This document shows positions 11,868-23,245 of a DNA stretch of 64,000 nucleotides, one piece after another. Within the stretch, counting starts at the first letter, position 1. Each line of letters starts with the position of its first letter. Both the position numbers and the translations under genes were made by a program. Under the pieces are notes generated by a model, which worked only from the letters and a program-made list of their open reading frames with translations, had not been told where the DNA came from and made no database searches. Origin of the DNA: Rallus limicola (lineage: Eukaryota; Chordata; Aves; Gruiformes; Rallidae); contig JAKCOZ010000041.1 in assembly GCA_022605955.1 (NCBI GenBank), forward strand, positions 1,200,001-1,264,000, written 5' to 3'.

Positions 11868-12950
11868 TCCTAGAATCCCAGCCTGGTCTGGGTTAGAGGG
11901 GACCCCAAGTATCACAGAGCTCCAACCCCCTGCCACAGGCAGGGACACCAACCTCCAGGCCTGGAGCTACACAAGGTTGCCCAGGGCCCCAGCCAACCTG
12001 GCCTTCAACACCCCCAGGGACGGGGCACCCACCCCCTCTCTGGGCAGCCCCTTCCAGCCCCTCACCACTCTCTCTGCAAAGAACTTCCCCCTCAGATCTC
12101 ATCTAACCCTTCCCTCCTCCAGCTTCACTCCACCCCCCTTGTCCTGCCAGGCTCTGCCCTTGAACAAGCTGATTCCCCTCCTGTGTCTCTGCTCCCTTCA
12201 GGGACGGGCAGGCTGCAATGAGGTCCCCCCACAGCCTTCTCTTCTCCAGGCTGACCCAGCCCAGCTCCCTCAGCCTCTCTCCAGAGGGGAGCTGCTCCAG
12301 CCCTCTGAGCATCTCCGTGGCTCCTCTGACCCCTCTCCAACAGCCCCACATCTTTCTTGTGCTGGGGCCCCAGCTCTGGACACAGGACTCCAGCTGGGGC
12401 CTCCCCAGTGCAGAGCAGAGAGGGACAATCCCCTCCCTGTCCCTGCTGCCACCCCTCTGCTGATGGAGCCCAGGATCCCATCTCCCTTCCCAGCTGCCAG
12501 AGCCACTGCTGGCTCAGGGGAAGCTTCTCATCCCCCATGACCCCCAGGTCCTTCTCCTCAGGGCTGCTCTCCAGGAGCTCTTCTCCCAGTCTGTATCTGT
12601 GTCTGGGATTCCTCCAGCCCCCATGCAGCACCTGACACTTGGCAGTGTTGAACCTCATTAGGGAACCCAGAGCCACCTTTCCAGCCTGTCAGGATCCCTC
12701 TGGATGGCTCCTGTCCTTCTGTGGTGTCACCCACACCACTCAGCTTGGTGTCACCCACACCACTCAGCTTGGTGTCACCCACACACTGGCTGAGGCTGCA
12801 CTCAATCCCATCATCCATGTCACTGATCCAGATGTTACAGAGCCCTGGTCCCAAGACAGACCCCTGGGGACCCTGCTTGTCACCAGCCTCCACCTGGACA
12901 CAGACCCACTGACCACCCCCCTGTGTCTACGTCCTCTCCACCAGCTTCTG
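11868..12950 (-). mobile_element. CR1 LINE, 3' kilobase (copy A)
   Basis: Reverse-complement CR1 tail at 11868, then the end of the reverse-transcriptase ORF read on the minus strand (frame 12676 to 12125: FNTAKCQVLHGGWRNPRHRY, LGVMGDEKL). Truncated or diverged after about 12935; the copy B element continues further. Confidence 0.9.
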
Positions 12951-13334
12951 ACCCACGTCTGCACGTGTGTCGTGCCAACCTGACACCCTTGGGGAGTGGA
13001 AAACAGAGGGGGGGGAGCCTTTCCTGGGCATTTTGGGGGGTGGTTTTGTGAGATCTCTGGGATGCACATGAACTTGGATCCCCGGGTGGGGGAATGGGAG
13101 TGTTGAAAGGGCAGCACCTGCTCACTGCCACCCCGAGGAGCAGCCGGGAGCCCCTCGCAGGCCTCTTCCCCACCACCCAGAGAGCAAACCTGTCTGTGTG
13201 TGTGTGAGGGCCTGTGTCCCTCAAGGGATGCCTGTACCAGGGGATGTGTGGCTCAACATTGCTGAAATACAGCACCTCTTGCTATTACTGCTGCTTGTGA
13301 TAAAGGGGACTTGCTAACAAGATGCTTGTAAAGG

Positions 13335-13985
13335 GTTCAGAGAATCACAGAATCACAGGGGTGGGAAGGGACCTCCAGAGCTCATGGGGTCCAACCCCTG
13401 CCAAAGCAGCTCCCCAGCTCCTATTGCACAGGTCAGTGTCCAGACGGGGCTGGAATCTCTCCAGAGAAGGAGACTCCACACCCCCCTGGGCAGCCTGGCC
13501 CAGGGCTCCCTCACCCTCACTGGGGAAAAGTTCTTACCCAGATTCGTGTGGAACTTCCTATGCCCCAACTTGCAGCCATTGCCCCTTGTCCTGTCTCCAC
13601 AGACAGTGAAAAGGGGTTGGACATTTCCCCCTGCATCCCACACTTAAGACATTGATAAACATTGACAAGTTCCCCCCTTAGTCTTCTTCTCTCCAGGCTG
13701 AACAGCCCCAGCTCCCTCAGCCTTTCCTCACAGGGGAGATGCTCCAGGCCCTTCAGCATCTCCAGAGCCTCCTCTGGACTCTCTCCAGGAGATCCCTGGC
13801 TGTTTGATCCCAGGGAGCCCAGCACTGGACACAAGACTCCAGGTGGGGCCTGAGCAGGGCAGAGCAGAGGGGGAGGATTCCCTCCTGTGAGCTGCTGCCC
13901 ACACTCCTCTTGCTGCCCCCCAGGATCCCCTTGTCTCTCTCAGCCCCCAGGGCACTAGAAACCCTTTTCCTGCAGCAGTGGCCTG
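13335..13985 (-). mobile_element. CR1 LINE 3' fragment
   Basis: Starts with tail-like 'agagaatcacagaatcacag', continues through 'gggaagggacctccagagct', 'tctctccagagaaggagact' and 'ctcaggcccacctggagtct'-type CR1 segments to about 13985. It is a different CR1 subfamily from the 11868 element. Confidence 0.85.
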
Positions 13986-13989
13986 TGTG

Positions 13990-15080
13990 TGGTGACAGAT
14001 CTTTCTCCATTCACACACACAGAGGGGCAAGACTGAGATCTTTCTCTGTGCTGCTCTGTACAGGTGAGGAGTAGGACAGGTTGTCTTTGGAGTTGCTGGA
14101 CCAGTTTCTCCACTGGTGAGGTGAGGGAAGGAGCACTGAGTGAGGGCATAGGGATAGTGTAGGGGGGTGGCTTGGGGCTGGATATGGGGGGTTTTGATGT
14201 GGAAAAGGGGAGGTTTAGGGCAGTAGCAAAAGCTGTGAGGGATGACAGGTGGTCCGGCCTGAAACCTCCCCAGGGAGCACACTGGCAGCACCAGTAACTT
14301 TGGGCCTCAGGGCTTTCCTTGCCAAGGGTCGGTCCGAAAAGTCCCTGATGTCATTTTCTGGGTCTTCCAGAGTCCAACCTTGAACGTGCTGAACGTCCAG
14401 CAAGAGAGTCCCAGGTTCTTTAACACCCACAGCTGTCATGTTGTTAGAGGCCCCACAACTTGCAGAGCCACCTGAAAGCACTCGTGAGCCATGAACCAGA
14501 TGGAGCTTCACTTCAACAGACCTGGACAAACTCTGGCATTTCAAGGGCAGGACCTGTTGGAGCACGGTTAGCAGCCAGAGGCCATGGATCTCTGGAAGGC
14601 CTGCACAGCCCAGGCTGAGAAGCTGTGGACACCAAAGTGTCAGACAGACAAGGCAGCATCCTTGAGCTGTCCTTGTACAGCATGAAGGACGGACCTATTT
14701 TCGGCAGCACCAACTCTCTGCAGGAGCTGTGTTTAGTACGAGCCAGCTACTTGTAGCAGCTCAGTTCAGCAGCAGACAGAAGAGCAGGTGGTACCTAGAT
14801 GCCAGTAAGAGAACAGTGTGAACTAATATTCTCACTACCTGAACTAGAGGAGATAAAAGTGTGTGCCACTGCAGTGAATGGTGCAGTAACTCATACTGGG
14901 GCGTCTCTTGATTCCGGAACTCCGTCTTCACATCTTCCTGCTGTCCCTGGGGCTTACAGCCATTCCCCTGGCTCCAGCCTGGATTCTTTACAACCAGCTG
15001 AGGCCATGAGGACACACACAGGCCAAGCACAGGCAGCTCTGATGCTGAGGACACCCTGGCTTGGTCTGATGAAGCAGAAA
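13990..15080. other. No recognised gene
   Basis: No gene called. A minus-strand frame at 14215-14565 (116 codons, with the passage WTLEDPENDIRDFSDRP) has a protein-like look but no family that I recognise, no clear splice context and no second copy. Confidence 0.35.
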
Positions 15081-15084
15081 TGCC

Positions 15085-15300
15085 AAGTTACCCTAACCCA
15101 AATCCCAAATCCCAACCCCAAAACTCAATCCCTACCCCAAATCCCAGTCCCAATCCAAGTCCTGACAAAAAACCCCAATCCCAAATTTCAACCCCAAATC
15201 TCTACCCCAATCCCAAATCCCAGACCAAACCTCTATCCCTAATCCCACCCCCAACACTAATGCCTCCCTAATCCCAACCTTCCCCCCTAATCCCAGCCCT
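15085..15300. repeat. Degenerate C/A-rich telomere-like array
   Basis: Irregular runs of CCCCAAATCCCAATC-like units on the plus strand, starting with 'ttaccctaaccc', which is two units of the vertebrate telomere repeat. Period varies and no longer consensus is visible. Confidence 0.6.
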
Positions 15301-15932
15301 GACAAGTGTCCAGCCCCCACCCTACAACCCCCGTAGGCCTCCCCTCCCCCCATCCATCCCTTCCCACACACACATCCCTGGGGGCTACCAGAACCCAAAC
15401 AGGGGCTTCCGGAGCACAGTGAAACTTTTGACCTTGACCCCCAAAACCCCTTGATACCCCCTTCACCTTGCCCACTGCAGCCCCCCTGTACATACCTCAG
15501 TGGGGACCACCCAGCCAGGAATTTGGCCCCAAACCAGCCCTTATACCCAACCCCACTCCCTCCCTTTCCCCCCACCATGTTTCTCAATCCCCCTCCCTCA
15601 TTGGGGGGGGCGGGGGAGGGGAGGGCTCCTCCAGCCAACCTCCCCCCTGGGATTCAGCAGCCGGTGCCAGGGCTCTTGGCAGAGGCTGAGGATTTTGGGG
15701 TGCAGAAGGAAACTGGGGAGTGTGGAGGGGAGAACAAGGTGGGGGGTCATGGACAACTGGTGCTGGCCCCAGGAATGTGGGGGGCCCTCCAAAACAGCTT
15801 CAGGAAAGGGGGTCCAGCTGTTTTGGGGAGTAGAGCGGGAGGTGGGAATGGCCGGACCCAGGCATGTCAGGGAGGGGGTGTGGAGGAAATACAGGGATCG
15901 GGATTGTGGCCCCCCCCTGCCCCCCCCTTATC

Positions 15933-16030
15933 CCTGGAGAGGTGCTGCTTGGCCCCTGAAAGGATTCCGGGGGGGAGCAGTGAGGCTGATGCTCTCCAGG
16001 ACCTGGCTGGGAACGTGGCTGCACATGAAC
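15933..16030 (-). pseudogene. EHD2: EHD2-like exon, decayed (copy 1)
   Basis: Read on the minus strand after the acceptor 'ccccccacacag', it gives FMCSHVPSQVLESISL, then in another frame GILSGAKQHLSR. This matches the EHD-family G-domain exon ending in the DxPGILSG(E/A)KQ switch region; the 'SQVLESIS..GILSGAK' form resembles EHD2. A run of seven C (one more than copy 2) shifts the frame before GILSG, and the expected donor after 'ccagg' reads gataag instead of gtaag. No other EHD2 exon was found in the window. In human EHD2 lies directly downstream of BICRA, as here. Confidence 0.7.
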
Positions 16031-16224
16031 CTGTGTGGGGGGAGTCCCCCACCACGATATATCCCCCCACTGATATCACCCCCCCATCCAACTAATACAC
16101 CCCCAACCCCACATCACTTCCCCACCCGCCACTTCCCAGCCCTGGACACAACAGTGGGGGTTCCGGAGGGGTTTTGGAGGGTTCAGGGGGTCCCAGGACG
16201 GCCCCTCAGTGGCGGAGAAACACT

Positions 16225-16400
16225 GAATCACCGATCTGGGATTAGACGAACTGAGATTAAGCGATCCGGGATTAAGGGATGTGGGACTGAAGCAATCTGG
16301 GATTGAAACGTTCCAGGATTTATCAGTCTGGGGTTTCTGGATACAGGATTTATTGATCTGGGGTTTAAACAATAGGGGATTTATCAATCTGGGATTAAAG
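16225..16400. repeat. Degenerate tandem repeat, about 18-20 bp unit
   Basis: Loose repeats of 'gatctgggattaa' between the BICRA-like stop and the EHD2-like exon. The inverted copy at 56130-56240 has fewer units. Confidence 0.65.
16349..16354 (-). terminator. Possible poly(A) signal of the BICRA-like gene
   Basis: AATAAA on the minus strand about 155 bases past the stop at 16510. It lies inside the degenerate repeat, so it could be chance. Confidence 0.3.
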
Positions 16401-16509
16401 GTGAAGGGAATCAAGGATCCCACGAATGCCCTGGGGGGTGGGAAGCAGACTTGGGGGTGGGGGGTGAGGGTGTGTCTGGGCAGATGGAGCCCCGTGATCC
16501 AGGTGCCGT

Positions 16510-19500
16510 TCAGGTCCCTGCCGGTGCCGGTGCCGTGGGGGCGGGTCCCTGGGTGCGGCGGCGCCTGGCGGGGCGCTGGAACACGGGGTACTCCACCCTG
16601 CTGTGCAGCACCTTGATGCGCCCGGCTTCTTGCCTGACCCTCAGGTGGAGGCGGATGCGGCTCTGCGCCTCATGGCGGGTCTGGATGGGGGCTTTGCTCC
16701 GCCACGGAAGAGCCTCCTCATCCCCGCTGCCCGGCGCCGGAGCGGCTTTGGCCCCAGGGAGGGATGGAGAACCCCCACTGCGTCTGGGCAGTTTGGGGGG
16801 GTGGATGGGGGCAGGCGGCTGCGGCAGAGGATGCTTGCGGCTCTGCGAGGGTGGCAGGATGCTGGAGGAGGCTGGGACCACCAAGGAGGAGGAGGAGGAT
16901 GATGAGGAGGAGGAAGAAAAGGAGGAGAACCTCTGCGAGCGGCACAAGGAGGAGATGTGTCTGTCTGCAAGGGAAACACCCTGTCAGTCTTTGGGATGCA
17001 CACACCCCCCTTCCCCGCTTTCCAACCCCGTCCACCCTCGTGAACCGAACCGGCGACGCCGTGTTCACTGCTCAACCTTTCACCCTTCACTGTCCAAACC
17101 GCGTCTTTCCCGCCCACCCCCCTCCCCAAAACCTCGATAAGAAGTGACGACGTCCCGGGATTCACCCCTTCCCCCTCCCCACCTTCCCCCCCAAAAAACA
17201 TCCGGAGCTTTAGGGAAAGAAAAGGAGAGGCCGTTTGACCGCAGCCGCGTGTGACAGCTTCACCCCACTGCCCCCAGCTCACGGGGAACACGCGCCGTTT
17301 GGGAGACCCTCCCCGGCTCGGGCACCAACCTGCGGTGGGATGTGGGAGGGCGGCGGGCGCCTGGCCGTGCGCGGGGGTTGGCGTCGGCGGGACCCTCACC
17401 GCTTGTCCTTGGCCGCTCACCAGGAGGGAGGAGCACGGGCCGGGGAACTGGCCGAGCGCTGCGGCAGCCTGGCTGGTGGGAGGCTGCTGCAGGATGATCC
17501 CTTGTGGCACCTACGGGGGGTTAATTAAAGGAAAATTAAAAAAACACAAGAAATTGGGAAAACCAAAAAATAACTCCTGGTGATCCGGGGCATGAGTGCA
17601 GGGAGAGGAGGGATCGGCCGCCTCCCCAGCCTCTCCAGCAATGCAGACGGTAATGCCATGGGCAGCACAGGCACCCACAAACCCCCTTGGCTTTGCCCCC
17701 CTCCCCCCCACCCAAAGAAGAAGGAGGGAGGTGGCACCCAGGACCGGCCTGGGAGGAACCGGCCGTGTTTCGGCTTCTGATTTTGCCTCTAGACCCTCGT
17801 CTCCCCACGGGCAGGAGGTTGGTGGCTGCGCTTTGCTGTGCTCTTGCCACTCTTCTCACCCTCCTGACCTACGCCTGGCGCTGGAGACCCTGGACGGTGA
17901 CTTAATTTACCTGCAGGAACCTGTCCACTCCCTGCTCCTGTTGAGGAGCCGGGTTGGGAAGAGCCGGGAGGGTGATGCCGCTGCCAATGGGCACGGTGGC
18001 CACTCGGGAGGGCTGGACCCATTCAATGATCTGCTGCGGGGCCTGGTTGGTGGCCAGCACTTGCTGCCCCACCACCCGAATCGGGCCCATCCGCAGTGTC
18101 CCGCCGGGGCTGCTGCTGGGCAGAGCCTGGAGGGAAGAGATGGGTTGGATGGTGCCGTTGCCCAAGCCGACTGGCTGGAGCCAAGGCTGAACGCTGATGG
18201 CGTTGTTGAAGACATCGGCTCTTACTGACGGCTGGACCAAGGCTGGCTGAGGCAGGACGCCGGGTTGCTGCAGCCCCATGAGGCCGGCCCCGCTGCAGAA
18301 GTTCTGCAGGGTGCCGTTGGTGGCTGCCTGTACCACAGGCTGAAGGGTGGGAGGCTGGAAGGGGCCCAGATCCAGCTTGGCTTCTGCCTTCAACATCTGC
18401 TGGGGGATGTTGGCCTCTTGCAGGCTCTGCTGGAGGATGTCACAAGGCCGGTCCCAGTTCTGCAGGTTGGTCCCGTCACCCGAGGGGGACCCCAAGAGCT
18501 CCTCTAAAAAGTCAAAGTCCAGGCTGGTGGCAGGTGGACTCTGCTGGGTGCTCAGCTGGTTGCCAGAGGACTCTTGCATGTGGAGCTGGGGAGAGGAGCC
18601 GGTCAGTGGCATTGGGAGGAGGAGGAGGAGGAGGAGGAGGAGGAAGGAAGAAGAAGAGAGGAGAAGGAGTTGAGCTCAGGTGCAAAGAGGACTTTAAGTC
18701 AACTCACCAGATACATTTCACTAGCCACCTTGGAGGGGAGGGGGCTGTGGACACCCTCACCCCCAGACCTGAAAGCGCTGCGGCATCCCCGGGGGAGCCC
18801 AACCCCTGGCTGCGGCCTTTGCAGAGCGGACAAGACACCGGCCCTCGAATGACCGGCTGGAAGCCAGGGAGGCCAAGGACGTCCCAACGCTTGGAGGGGG
18901 AAGGGGGGGCCAAAGGAACAATCAAATGGGAAAATCAAAGTTTGGGGCTTGTATGATGTGCAACATCCATCCTGGAAACACAGGGAGTTGGGAAACAATT
19001 CCCTGCATCCTGCCTCTCTCCCTCACTAGAGCTGGGAACCAGATGGAAAACAAGCTGGGGAATTAGAAAGGACAAGGGGGGAGGGAAATATGAAAAAAAA
19101 GGGGCGGGGGGGAAGAGGGAAAATACAAAGAGAAAGGTTTCTAATTCACCATTTCTAATTCACCAAAATACATACCCCAGCACCTTCAAAAAAGGCACTG
19201 ACTGCATCTCCTGTGCTGTCCAGGAGATCATCACTGCCAATCTCTAATTCAAAAGATGAGATTTACTTTCTTCTGAGAGAACAGAGCCCAGAAAGGTGGG
19301 AAAAGCCCCAACTGGAAAATGTTTCTAAAAAAGGGAAAACACAAAATACCCCCCAGAAAAAGGGGAGGGGGAGGAAGAGCGCCTGAGCGCGGTGCTGCTG
19401 GGTAGCTGAGCTCTGGCTCCCTGCTCTGACCTCACGGCTCTGAGCTTGGGGTGGGGCGGAAGGAAGGAAAATACCCCAACCCCCCCTCCTCATTCTCTGA

Positions 19501-20104
19501 GAAGAAAAGAGGTGGGATAAGGACAAAAGGGGTCTCTAGGCAGAGAACCAAGCCGCCACTCACCTTTTCGGGCCCATGCAAGAAGTCGTTCAGGGCCTGA
19601 GGGTCGCTGCAAGACACAGAAGCGGCAGGAAAAGGGTTGAGGGGGACACGAGGCGCACGCCGCGCCGGCAGCATCGCGCCCGCTGCTAATGAAGCTCCCT
19701 TGGCTAATGGAACCCGAGGGCAGCGGCAGGTTGGGAAGCCAGCGGCTCTGTCGCAGGCCTGAGCTGTGGCGGGGAAGGTCAATGCTCTGCCCAACGCTGC
19801 CGGCGCCTCCCTCTGCCCAGGGAGCTCCGGCCATCGACTCTGAAGGAAAAGGAGGCGGCAACAAGTGCCAACCCTCCTGCGGGACAGCCCGGAGCCCTCT
19901 GAGGGATGCCACCCATCCATCAGGAAGGGTTTGTAGGGCTGGGACCCCTTTGGAACGCGCCTGGCAGGGTCTCTGGCTCCGGGAGACCTAACGCTGCGCC
20001 GGGGAAGCGGCAGAACCCCCTTCCCAGCCTCCCGCCTTCCTGAAGCCATGGCGTTTGGCTTACCAAAGGACATCCAGCAGGCACCGGGCGTCTGCAGCAT
20101 CCAT
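16510..20104 (-). CDS. BICRA: BICRA (GLTSCR1)-like gene lacking the GLTSCR domain
   Basis: BICRA is a subunit of non-canonical BAF (GBAF) chromatin-remodelling complexes and binds BRD4. Five coding exons join in one frame with canonical GT-AG sites: 20104-20064 (MDAADARCLLDVL..), 19606-19564 (CDPQALNDFLHGPEK), 18585-17911 (CDILQQSLQEANI, DLGPFQPPTLQP, QPWLQPVGLGNGTIQPI), 17510-17330 (VPQGIILQ, LLVSGQG) and 16964-16510 (serine run, then EAQSRIRLHLRVRQEAGRI). The model totals 464 residues against about 1,560 in human. The long Q/P-rich middle and the GLTSCR homology region should fall between exons 3 and 5 but are absent; the introns there (17329-16965 and 17910-17511) are too short and show no match. 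After RVRQEAG the frame stops at 16510, while a NGT-containing segment resembling human lies in another frame, suggesting a late frameshift. It could be a truncated functional paralogue or an early pseudogene. Confidence 0.75.
18616..18668. repeat. AGG/GAA microsatellite
   Basis: (AGG)n followed by GAA-type units, just upstream of exon 3 of the BICRA-like gene (intronic). The minus-strand reading is CCT-rich and may act as its polypyrimidine tract. Confidence 0.85.
18670..19555. other. Intron 2 of the BICRA-like gene
   Basis: A/G-rich intronic sequence with short A and G runs. No exon recognised; the human segment between DFLHG and the LH(V/M)QE(A/S)SGN motif has no match here. Confidence 0.5.
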
Positions 20105-20873
20105 GGCAACTGCAGAGAAAAAGGGGGGGGGTTACAGTCAGGAGAGCAGAGGGGCTGGCAGCCCCCAGCACCGCGCTTCCTTTTCCTCCCCAGTGATGAT
20201 GATGATGATGGTGGTGGGGATGGACACCCACTGGTCAAGAGGGATGTCAACCGGCTGCCAGAGAGCCAAGTCCAGATTAAAACTGTCCCAATTTAGTCTT
20301 TCTGTCCCTAAAGTTCTGCTGCAGCACAAGGGATCGGGAAGAGATTGGGAATTGAGGAGTTTTCCACCGATGAACCTGAGATGTGGCACGGGGCAGGGCT
20401 GGGACGCAGAGGGAGGTCGGAGGGAGAAGAGGGGGGGTTTGTTTGGAGTTTCCCCATTTTTCCTCAGATCCCAGTTGGGTCCCGTTGGGGTTTGGTGGGT
20501 CACAACTCCTCAAGGAGAGTTGGGGAATGAAAATTGGAGCAGGAGAGCAATAAAAGGAGGGGAAAAGGAAAAAAAGAGTGAGAGAAGCAGTTGGCTACCT
20601 GGGCAGAGGATAAGGAGAAGCTCAGCGGCGGACAAAGACCACGAACCCCCACGCTGGGAAGCGAATCCAATGTCAGGAGCACTGGCACTGCTGGTACCCA
20701 ACGGCACCAGCACTGGCACTGCTGGTACCCAACGGCACCAGCACTGGCTTCTACTGGCTTCTACCCGCAAAGGATGCTGGGAAGAAACTGGCCACCCCCG
20801 GGCCAGCCCGTCGCTATGGGGACAGGAACACAGGTGATGTCACAGGCAGCCAGGCGGGTCGGGGGGACAGAGA

Positions 20874-21109
20874 CGGGCTGGGGGAATCTCAAACCCTTCC
20901 AAAAAAGCAGCGAATTCAAACTCACCCAGGGTGACAGATGCGCTTCGGGCTGGGAACGCCACTGCTCCGAGGCGCAAGGGAGCCGCTTTCCTCCTCCCTG
21001 GCCGATGTCTGACGAGCGCTGGGGGAGCGGGATGAGGAGACAAGGACATCTGGGGAACGGGAGAAGAATTCCCAGGCCCTGGATCTGTCCCCAACCCCTG
21101 ACCTCGTCC
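20874..21109 (-). promoter_or_regulatory. Probable 5' non-coding exon/promoter of the BICRA-like gene
   Basis: Ends, on the minus strand, in a canonical donor (CACCCTGG|gtgagt, boundary 20926) 0.8 kb before the first coding exon, whose acceptor is 'ctctgcag' at 20110. GC-rich with several CpG. The same block occurs in plus orientation at 8138-8372 and 24637-24871. Assignment as exon 1 is inference from position and splice site. Confidence 0.5.
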
Positions 21110-21484
21110 TGGCACTCAACGCTCCAGCGCTTTTCCAGCCAAACCATCTTGAACCCGCTTGGCTCTTGAAGCGGCAGAACACGCGCTGACGTTGTTCAGT
21201 CACCTCACCTCAGGGCAAAGAGTTTTCCCTTCCTGATGGCAAAACAAGGGGGGAGGGAGGGGAGGAAAAATGCCACCCCAAACCACCCCAAACCCCCGAC
21301 CCATCGTGTCGTCATCCCACGATCGTTTCCAATCTCCCTCCATGTTAAAAAACACCTCGACAGGGGCCCAGAAACCCACGGAGGAAAAGGAGGGGGGTAG
21401 GGGAGGGGGTGGGAAGGCAGCCAGAAATCATTGCTCCTCACAGCACGATCCAGGCCTTCTCCAGGCTGGAAGATGGTGTTTTCC

Positions 21485-22490
21485 AGCCCCATTTTACACT
21501 GGATGGGATGGGAGGGAATGAGAGGGGAGGGGACGGGATGCGAAAGGATGGGATGAGGATGGGGATAGGATGGGGATGGGATGGGATGGGATGGGATGGG
21601 ATGGGATGGGATGGGGATGGGGATGGGGATGGGGATGAGGATAAGATGGGAATGGGGATGGTGATGGAGATGGAATAGAGATGGTGTGGGATAGGATGGG
21701 ATGGGGATGTGGATGGGGATTGGATGGGATGGAGATGGAATGGAGATGGAGATGGGATGGGATGGGATGGGATGGGATGGGATGGGATGGGGATGTGGAT
21801 GGGGATGGGATGGAGATGGAATGGAGATGGAGATGGGATGGAGATTGAATGGAGATGGGGATGGGATGGGATGGGATGGGATGGGATGGGGAGGGGGATG
21901 GGGATGGGGATGGGGACGGGATGTGATGGGGATGGGATAGGATGGGATGGGATGGGATAACAGGGGATGGGGAGGGGGCTGGGATAGGGATGGGATGGGA
22001 TGGGGATGGGGATGGGGATGGGGATGAGGATGGGATGGGATGGGGAGGGGGATGGGGATGGAGATGGAATGGCGATGGGATGGGATGGGATGGGATGGGA
22101 TGGAATGGGATGGGGAGGGGAGGGAGATGGGGATGGGATAGGATGGGAGGGGATGGGATAACAGGGGATGGGGATGAGGAGGGGGATGGGGAGGTGGCTG
22201 GGATGGGATGGGATGGGATGGAATGGGATGGGGAGGGGAGGGAGATGGGGATGGGATAGGATGGGAGGGGATGGGATAACAGGGGATGGGGATGAGGAGG
22301 GGGATGGGGAGGTGGCTGGGATAGGGATGGGGATGGGGATGGGATGGAGATGGAATGGAGATGGGATGGGATGGGATGGGATGGGATGGGGATGTGGAGG
22401 GGGATGGGGATGGGGATGGGGCTGGGATAGGGATGGGGATGGGGATGAGTTGGGGATGGGGATGAGTTGGGGATGGGGGTTTTCCCCATT
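21485..22490. repeat. GGGAT / GGGATG micro-minisatellite, about 1 kb
   Basis: Irregular mixture of 5-bp (gggat) and 6-bp (ggggat) units. It has a higher-order repeat of about 110 bases around 'ggataacaggggatggggatgaggagg' (about 22150-22200 and 22275-22320). Frames stay open on several strands, including 453 codons of His/Pro/Ser on the minus strand, which is a composition artefact. Confidence 0.95.
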
Positions 22491-22549
22491 TTGTCACTGG
22501 GAAGTCAAGAGGAACAGATTTGTGGCCTAAAGCCTGTTTAAAGTGAGAG

Positions 22550-23245
22550 TGGAACAGCTGTGACACTTGAACGAGTGTTGCAGTTACTTGCAGAATTACA
22601 TGGTATCTCTAGGAAAACAATGGACACAAATGAAGAGAAGTGCTTTAGGGACCAGGGCCAGAGGGTTAAAGGGACCAGAGCTTGTTACAGTCACCCTAAT
22701 GAAATAGCTGAACTTCTAGGTGATTTTGGGTTTAGTTTAGAAAATGATTTTGATTTTAAAGGACTGATAGCAGCTGTGAGAATGTACAGCATGTTGAGGC
22801 TTTTGGGGACAAGGCAGTGTGTGCTCAAAGGAAAAAACCCTGACTCTGGCCCTGGGATGCAGACGTACGTCAGAGCTCAGATCTGGAACAGCAGCACAGC
22901 CTTGGCACAGCTCCTTTCTGCTTTCTCACACCTGTGTGTGTGCTGGGACGTCCTCTCTTCCCTCAAGTCATCCCAGACAGATGGGGAAGAGGCTTCTGTC
23001 CGGTCCATGTGCCATGAAGAGCAGCACTTCTGACCACTGCACCACTGCTGCAGCAGATGAACTGCAACTGGTTGAACCTTCCCTGTGCCCGGAGCACACA
23101 GCCACATCTCAGGGGTTTGCTGCATTCCCGCTGTGAGGCAGCAGAGCCAAAGGAGCCAGGCTGATGCCTGTCTCACAAACACTGCCCATGCTGATTGCCA
23201 TGGCCTCAGAGCAAGGGCTGCAGGGAAGCGCTGCCTTCTGCCTGC
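22550..23245. other. No recognised gene
   Basis: More AT-rich than its surroundings at 22560-22810, where a plus frame (22560-23033) includes EIAELLGDFGFSLENDFDFK. It could be a remnant of a mobile-element or retroviral frame, but I do not recognise it. Confidence 0.3.

Larger units (their letters stand above)
6771..12945. repeat. 6.2-kb direct duplication, copy A
   Basis: Line by line this stretch matches 23252-29410 with only a few differences per hundred bases and small indels. It contains in order: GC-rich sequence, CR1, PHF7-like fragment, the BICRA-front module, unique sequence with candidate exons, and a longer CR1. Unique to A: a second copy of a 24-bp unit at about 12721-12770. Unique to B: a 30-bp tandem copy at about 23519-23577. 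Confidence 0.93.
15370..16815. repeat. Inverted duplication, copy 1 (BICRA 3' end + EHD2 exon)
   Basis: The reverse complement of this stretch aligns with 55699-57063 along its length: BICRA-like last exon, a degenerate repeat, the EHD2-like exon and downstream intronic sequence, in that order. Similarity is clearly lower than between copies A and B, so this event looks older. Confidence 0.85.

Noticed and set aside
12125..12676. 183-codon protein-like minus frame
   Set aside because: It is the C-terminal part of CR1 ORF2, annotated as a mobile element.
14215..14565. 116-codon minus frame with protein-like composition
   Set aside because: No family, splice or repeat evidence; kept only as a note.
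15451..16306. Plus-strand frames of 214 and 268 codons
   Set aside because: They overlap the decayed EHD2 exon and intergenic repeats on the opposite strand; composition-driven.
21205..22566. 453-codon minus-strand frame rich in His, Pro, Ser
   Set aside because: Produced entirely by the GGGAT/GGGATG repeat; no start context, splice sites or family.
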